64,000 nucleotides of DNA from Bradyrhizobium sp. LTSP849 (GTDB taxonomy: Bacteria; Pseudomonadota; Alphaproteobacteria; Rhizobiales; Xanthobacteraceae). The notes under the pieces are model-generated. The model made no database searches and was not told the DNA's origin. It worked only from the letters and a program-made list of their open reading frames with translations. Both the position numbers and the translations under genes were made by a program. Location of the stretch: assembly GCF_000938255.1 (NCBI RefSeq), contig NZ_JYMR01000008.1, forward strand, positions 186,001 to 250,000. The letters run 5' to 3'. Position 1 is the stretch's first letter. Each line of letters opens with the position of its first letter. Below are positions 61,216 to 64,000 of the stretch, piece by piece.

Positions 61216-61233
61216 CGGCGCGCGATGGCCGGA

Positions 61234-61530
61234 TCAGACGGAGTCCTTGGCGACCTTCAGCGGCGACGCCTTGACCGACTTGCTCGCGGGCTTCGCCGCA
61301 AACTGCATCGGCTCCTTGGTGAAGGGATTGACGCCCATGCGGGCTTCGGTCGCAGGCTTGTTCACGACTGACATTTTGACGAAGCCGGGAATGACGAACT
61401 CGCCGGACTCGTTCAGCTCCTTGTAGCCGACGGTCGCCATGAACTCGATAACCGACTTCACGTCGTTCTTCGAAAGCTGCGTGCCCTCTGCGATTGCATC
61501 GATCAACTGGGTCTTGGTCATCTTCGCCAT
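61234..61530 (-). CDS. HU-family DNA-binding protein
   Basis: A 98-residue histone-like protein that bends and compacts DNA. It has MTKTQLIDAIAEGTQLSKND at the N-terminus, the dimerisation helix VKSVIEFMATVGYKELNESG, the beta arm ATEARMGVNPFTKEPMQFAA (the typical GRNPxTGE arm tip reads GVNPFTKE here) and a Lys/Ala/Ser-rich tail. It lacks IHF-specific features. Start at 61530. A terminator lies downstream. Confidence 0.92.
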   Translation of the reverse strand: MAKMTKTQLIDAIAEGTQLSKNDVKSVIEFMATVGYKELNESGEFVIPGFVKMSVVNKPATEARMGVNPFTKEPMQFAAKPASKSVKASPLKVAKDSV

Positions 61531-61975
61531 GTCTCAAAGTCCTCTGAATTGGGTGCGCGCGAGCCACGATGTAGCTCTGCCTGGGACGCCGTAAAACTAC
61601 CCGGCGCGCTTCTATTCATGCCTACGGTCATGAAGCAACCGGGCTTAGAACCTATCGAGGCCGAAAACGCAAGCCGCAGTTGGGCGTGGGTTCCTCATCT
61701 TTTTGACCCGGACAACCGCCTCTGTTGGGCTATTCGATACGACACCAGAAATCGAAAACAACAATATCCCTATGGAGTTCTGCTGGTTCGTCACGCGTTC
61801 TCGCATGGCCATCTCCATGACCTCATCCCCAAGACCTGATATCCAAGACCTGGACGTCTTTGCAGACGGCCCAACCCCGCCGATTGGCCGGGCCCCGATG
61901 CCTGCCCCGCCGCCCAAGGTTGCTTCAAAGCTCAAGGCGGGTTCACTTTTGGGGCCAGCTCCTGCATAATGCTGC
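61531..61975. other. 445 bp region without a confirmed gene
   Basis: It holds the HU promoter. A weak plus-strand frame at 61772-61969 (65 codons, starting MEFCWFVTRSRMAISMTSSP and ending in Pro/Ala-rich text) has no clear ribosome-binding site and an unusual composition; I give it about one chance in four of being real. Overlapping minus-strand frames are no better. Confidence 0.35.
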
Positions 61976-62161
61976 ATGGCTAAAACAAAAGTGACCTTCA
62001 AAACCGTCCGCATTTCAGACAACGACTGGAAAATACTGGCGGACTACCCCGACCACGAGCAGCGCCAGATTACAGGCTTCACCAGCAAGGCAGATGCCGA
62101 CGACTGGATCAACGGGGATCGCAAGATCGCATGGCTCCGTTCTCAGGGCTACGCCAAGTGA
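61976..62161 (+). CDS. Small hypothetical protein (61 aa)
   Basis: A 61-residue soluble protein, AKTKVTFKTVRISDNDWKIL near the start and TSKADADDWINGDRKIAWLR near the end. The alternating strand/helix pattern and charged surface are protein-like. It resembles a short conserved bradyrhizobial protein. The ATG at 61976 lacks a strong ribosome-binding site. Function unknown. Confidence 0.65.
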   Translation: MAKTKVTFKTVRISDNDWKILADYPDHEQRQITGFTSKADADDWINGDRKIAWLRSQGYAK

Positions 62162-62255
62162 TGTAGCTTCACGTGATGTAGCCGTCGCGCGCATCGCGCT
62201 TCAATTCCACCCAGGGCCGACATCGGTCAGCAGCGGGACACTCGTTTTGCGAGTC

Positions 62256-62274
62256 TGACTCCATAATGGAGTCA
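62256..62274. promoter_or_regulatory. Perfect 19 bp palindrome TGACTCCAT-A-ATGGAGTCA
   Basis: Nine-base perfect arms around one base, in non-coding DNA 101 bp upstream of the small plus-strand gene at 62375. The half site GACTCCA also occurs in both 76 bp repeats at 59967 and 60195. It could be a repressor site or an RNA stem; too short and symmetric to ignore, but the function is unknown. Confidence 0.5.
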
Positions 62275-62374
62275 CCTCATCGTGAAACTTGTGACTCGGC
62301 ATGCGCTGTTGAGACTTCAGTAACCCAACCCATCCAAGCTCCTCGCAGTATCGTTGCGTTGGAGTACCCCCACA

Positions 62375-62677
62375 GTGCTGGATTTTGATGAGCTGCGTGA
62401 ACTCGCAGCCGATGTTCGCGTTTTTGTCGATGTCGCCGAAGACAAGGCCGAGGCGCTCAGAGCCGTCATCGCGGCTTATGACGTGGTGTTGGCGATCTTC
62501 CCGTCCGGCGACGGCATGGGCCTCCACGTCATCAAGGGCAAAGAGATCCTGGACAGAATCGCAAATTCGCGCGCGCATGCGATGTACAGCCACACGGCCA
62601 TCGCGGTCCCTGACCTCGAGCATGCGGAAGTGCTCAAGCACCTGACGGCCCCCGTCGAACAACGGATTGCAGCCTAG
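62375..62677 (+). CDS. Small hypothetical protein (100 aa)
   Basis: A 100-residue soluble protein, LDFDELRELAADVRVFVDVA, then EALRAVIAAYDVVLAIFPSG, then HAMYSHTAIAVPDLEHAEVL. The alternating alpha/beta pattern is protein-like. The GTG at 62375 is chosen with GGAG ten bases upstream; a TTG at 62354 is possible. No family recognised. Confidence 0.6.
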   Translation: MLDFDELRELAADVRVFVDVAEDKAEALRAVIAAYDVVLAIFPSGDGMGLHVIKGKEILDRIANSRAHAMYSHTAIAVPDLEHAEVLKHLTAPVEQRIAA

Positions 62678-62694
62678 TAGCAGAACGGCGACCT

Positions 62695-62889
62695 TCAGGC
62701 CCCTACCGCTATCCGGTGCCTGCCGGGCGTCGTCATCCGCAGCCTTCCTACCAAGTCGACCATATAACCCAGCGCGATCAGTTTGGTGCTGTGCTCGACG
62801 GGAATTGCTGCTGGCGGGTCCAATGTCGAGCAGTTGCCGACCTTAAGCAGCGAGGCAAACTCTTCGCGCGTGAGCGTGTTCGGAGCCAT
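62695..62889 (-). CDS. Small hypothetical protein (64 aa)
   Basis: A 64-residue protein, APNTLTREEFASLLKVGNCS then VEHSTKLIALGYMVDLVGRL and RMTTPGRHRIAVGA. The pattern TREEFASLL ... LIxLGYMVDL ... GRLRMTTPGR is like a winged or small DNA-binding fold and resembles a widespread short bradyrhizobial protein. The ATG at 62889 is chosen; the frame continues eight codons upstream. Function unknown. Confidence 0.7.
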   Translation of the reverse strand: MAPNTLTREEFASLLKVGNCSTLDPPAAIPVEHSTKLIALGYMVDLVGRLRMTTPGRHRIAVGA

Positions 62890-63047
62890 GATGCGGATAT
62901 AGCCCGGTTCCAAAATCTGGGATGGTCAATTTTGCTCAGGCCATGAATTGCGGTGAGCACCGTAACTCTGTCACCGCATTTCGCCGAAATTCCGTAATTC
63001 CGATCGCGGATGTCTCAAGACGAGATAGCTCCCGCGAGACGGACTGC

Positions 63048-64000
63048 CTAGATGCTGGTGCTCCACGGCACCAGAATTTCGCGATAGCCATTCGCGGTCC
63101 GCTCGATATGGGCAAGGGCTGGGAATGGGTAATGAAAGCCCTGAACCAGCATCTTCTCCGCCACCAGCATATCGTAGATTCTGCGACGGGTGGCTTCGGC
63201 CATGACCGGGTCTTGATCGATCGCGGCGTGCCAGCTGGGATTTTCGACAAACAGCACCGGGATATGGGCGACGTCACCCTGAACGAACACGCTTCTGCCG
63301 CGTGAGGACAGAACGAACGACGTGTGGCCGACGGAGTGCCCCGGTGTTGCAACAGCGGTGAGCCCTGGCACGATTTCATTGCCCGGCACGTCCTTGCCGG
63401 CCTCGAAGGGCGTCACCTTGCCGCCGAGCGCTGCGATGATCCGCCTGGTGTTCTTGAACAGCCCTTCGATCCGCCCCTTCGGAGCACGGCTCATCTCGCC
63501 GTCGTCCATCCAGAACTTCAGTTCGGCCGCCGGCACGAAAATCTCGGCATTCGGAAACGCAGGCTTGTTGTCCGCGTTCAGCAGGCCATCGACGTGGTCG
63601 ACATGGAAATGAGATATGACGACGGCGTCGATATCCCCGCGATCGAGACCCGCAGCCTTCAAATTGGCCGCGAACTGGCCCGCAGTCCCCTTCGTGCGCT
63701 CAACCGCGGCATCGCCAAGGCCGGTGTCGATCAGGATCAGCCTCGCTCCCGTGTTGACGACGATCGGCGTGAACGGGACCGTCAACCCATCCGTGTTACG
63801 GAACGCCGCTGTGAGCGCGGCCTTGACCTGATCGGTGCTGGCATTCGTCACGAAGCCCTCAACCGGAAACCTGAGCGCGCCGTCCGAAATCACGCTGACC
63901 TCGAAATCCCCGACCTGGTATCGATAGAACCCCGGAGCCTGCTGTCCGGCGAGCGGGGCAGCAGCGCGGGATGACCCGGCCAATGGCAAACCCGTTGCAG
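63048..64000 (-). CDS. Metallo-beta-lactamase-fold hydrolase (partial, N-terminus off the window)
   Basis: At least 317 codons remain open to the right edge, so the start codon lies beyond base 64000. The first visible residues (ATGLPLAGSSRAAAPLAG) look like the end of a signal peptide. The metal-binding motif SHFHVDHVDGLL is complete, with the downstream histidine in TPGHSVGHTSFVLS and GDVAHIPVLF. This is the MBL-fold family of exported lactonase/hydrolase-like enzymes. Substrate unknown; quorum lactonase is one possibility but cannot be told from sequence. Confidence 0.88.
   Translation of the reverse strand, partial: ATGLPLAGSSRAAAPLAGQQAPGFYRYQVGDFEVSVISDGALRFPVEGFVTNASTDQVKAALTAAFRNTDGLTVPFTPIVVNTGARLILIDTGLGDAAVERTKGTAGQFAANLKAAGLDRGDIDAVVISHFHVDHVDGLLNADNKPAFPNAEIFVPAAELKFWMDDGEMSRAPKGRIEGLFKNTRRIIAALGGKVTPFEAGKDVPGNEIVPGLTAVATPGHSVGHTSFVLSSRGRSVFVQGDVAHIPVLFVENPSWHAAIDQDPVMAEATRRRIYDMLVAEKMLVQGFHYPFPALAHIERTANGYREILVPWSTSI

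Noticed and set aside
1..64000. CRISPR arrays, rRNA genes, insertion sequences, prophage genes
   Set aside because: Looked for regularly spaced repeats, rRNA-like sequence, transposase motifs and phage structural proteins on both strands. None were found.

Overview
The window looks like chromosomal DNA of a Bradyrhizobium-type alphaproteobacterium (order Hyphomicrobiales). The reasons are high GC content with strongly GC-biased third codon positions, an aapJQMP general amino-acid transporter, a leucine-degradation cluster (ivd-mccB-mccA-HMG-CoA lyase), a DUF3551 protein, an MxKDx-repeat protein, an OpgC protein, and many very short hypothetical genes of the kind common in that genus. No phage, transposase, CRISPR array or rRNA gene was seen. 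The species assignment is inference from protein character, not from a database search.

Layout. 1-5.5 kb (minus): RND multidrug efflux operon (outer-membrane factor, membrane fusion protein, RND pump cut by the window edge). 5.9-9.4 kb (plus): flavoprotein, DUF1365 protein and cyclopropane-fatty-acid-synthase-like methyltransferase, a lipid-modifying trio, followed by cysteine synthase. 10.6-13.5 kb (minus): DUF805 membrane protein and a TPR/SPINDLY-type O-GlcNAc transferase. 13.7-18.2 kb (minus): aapJQMP. 18.6-23.5 kb (plus): cystathionine beta-lyase, an adenylate cyclase/TPR protein and a Na/Pi cotransporter. 23.5-27.2 kb (minus): envelope glycolipid cluster (ArnT-like GT39, PAP2 phosphatase, GT2, lipid-A N-domain protein). 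27.3-34.6 kb (minus): penicillin-binding protein 1C and a giant alpha-2-macroglobulin. 35.0 kb: tRNA-Arg, then about 4 kb of tiny, mostly unknown genes. 39.5-42.4 kb (plus): TRAP transporter dctPQM. 42.6-48.3 kb (minus): leucine catabolism, with a divergent AraC-type regulator. 49.5-59.9 kb: small regulators and envelope proteins, tRNA-Pro, DUF192, double cold-shock and sirtuin genes, and several short genes. 60-63 kb: repeats, palindromes, closely spaced terminator hairpins, an HU gene and more short genes. The right edge cuts a metallo-beta-lactamase-fold hydrolase.

How the genes work together. Three blocks act on the cell envelope: efflux, the glycolipid cluster, and PBP1C with alpha-2-macroglobulin. 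Three blocks acquire or break down amino and organic acids: aap, TRAP, and ivd/mcc. The least explained material is at 35-39 kb and 52-63 kb. There, short genes with good ribosome-binding sites lie among repeated sequences: a two-copy 92-93 bp palindromic element, a 76 bp direct repeat with a nested palindrome, and a repeated small coding element that is open in one copy and broken in another. Two paralogous single-span membrane microproteins share a tryptophan-rich C-terminal signature. No clearly new multi-gene defence or metabolic system was identified; the best candidates for undescribed biology are these microproteins and repeats.
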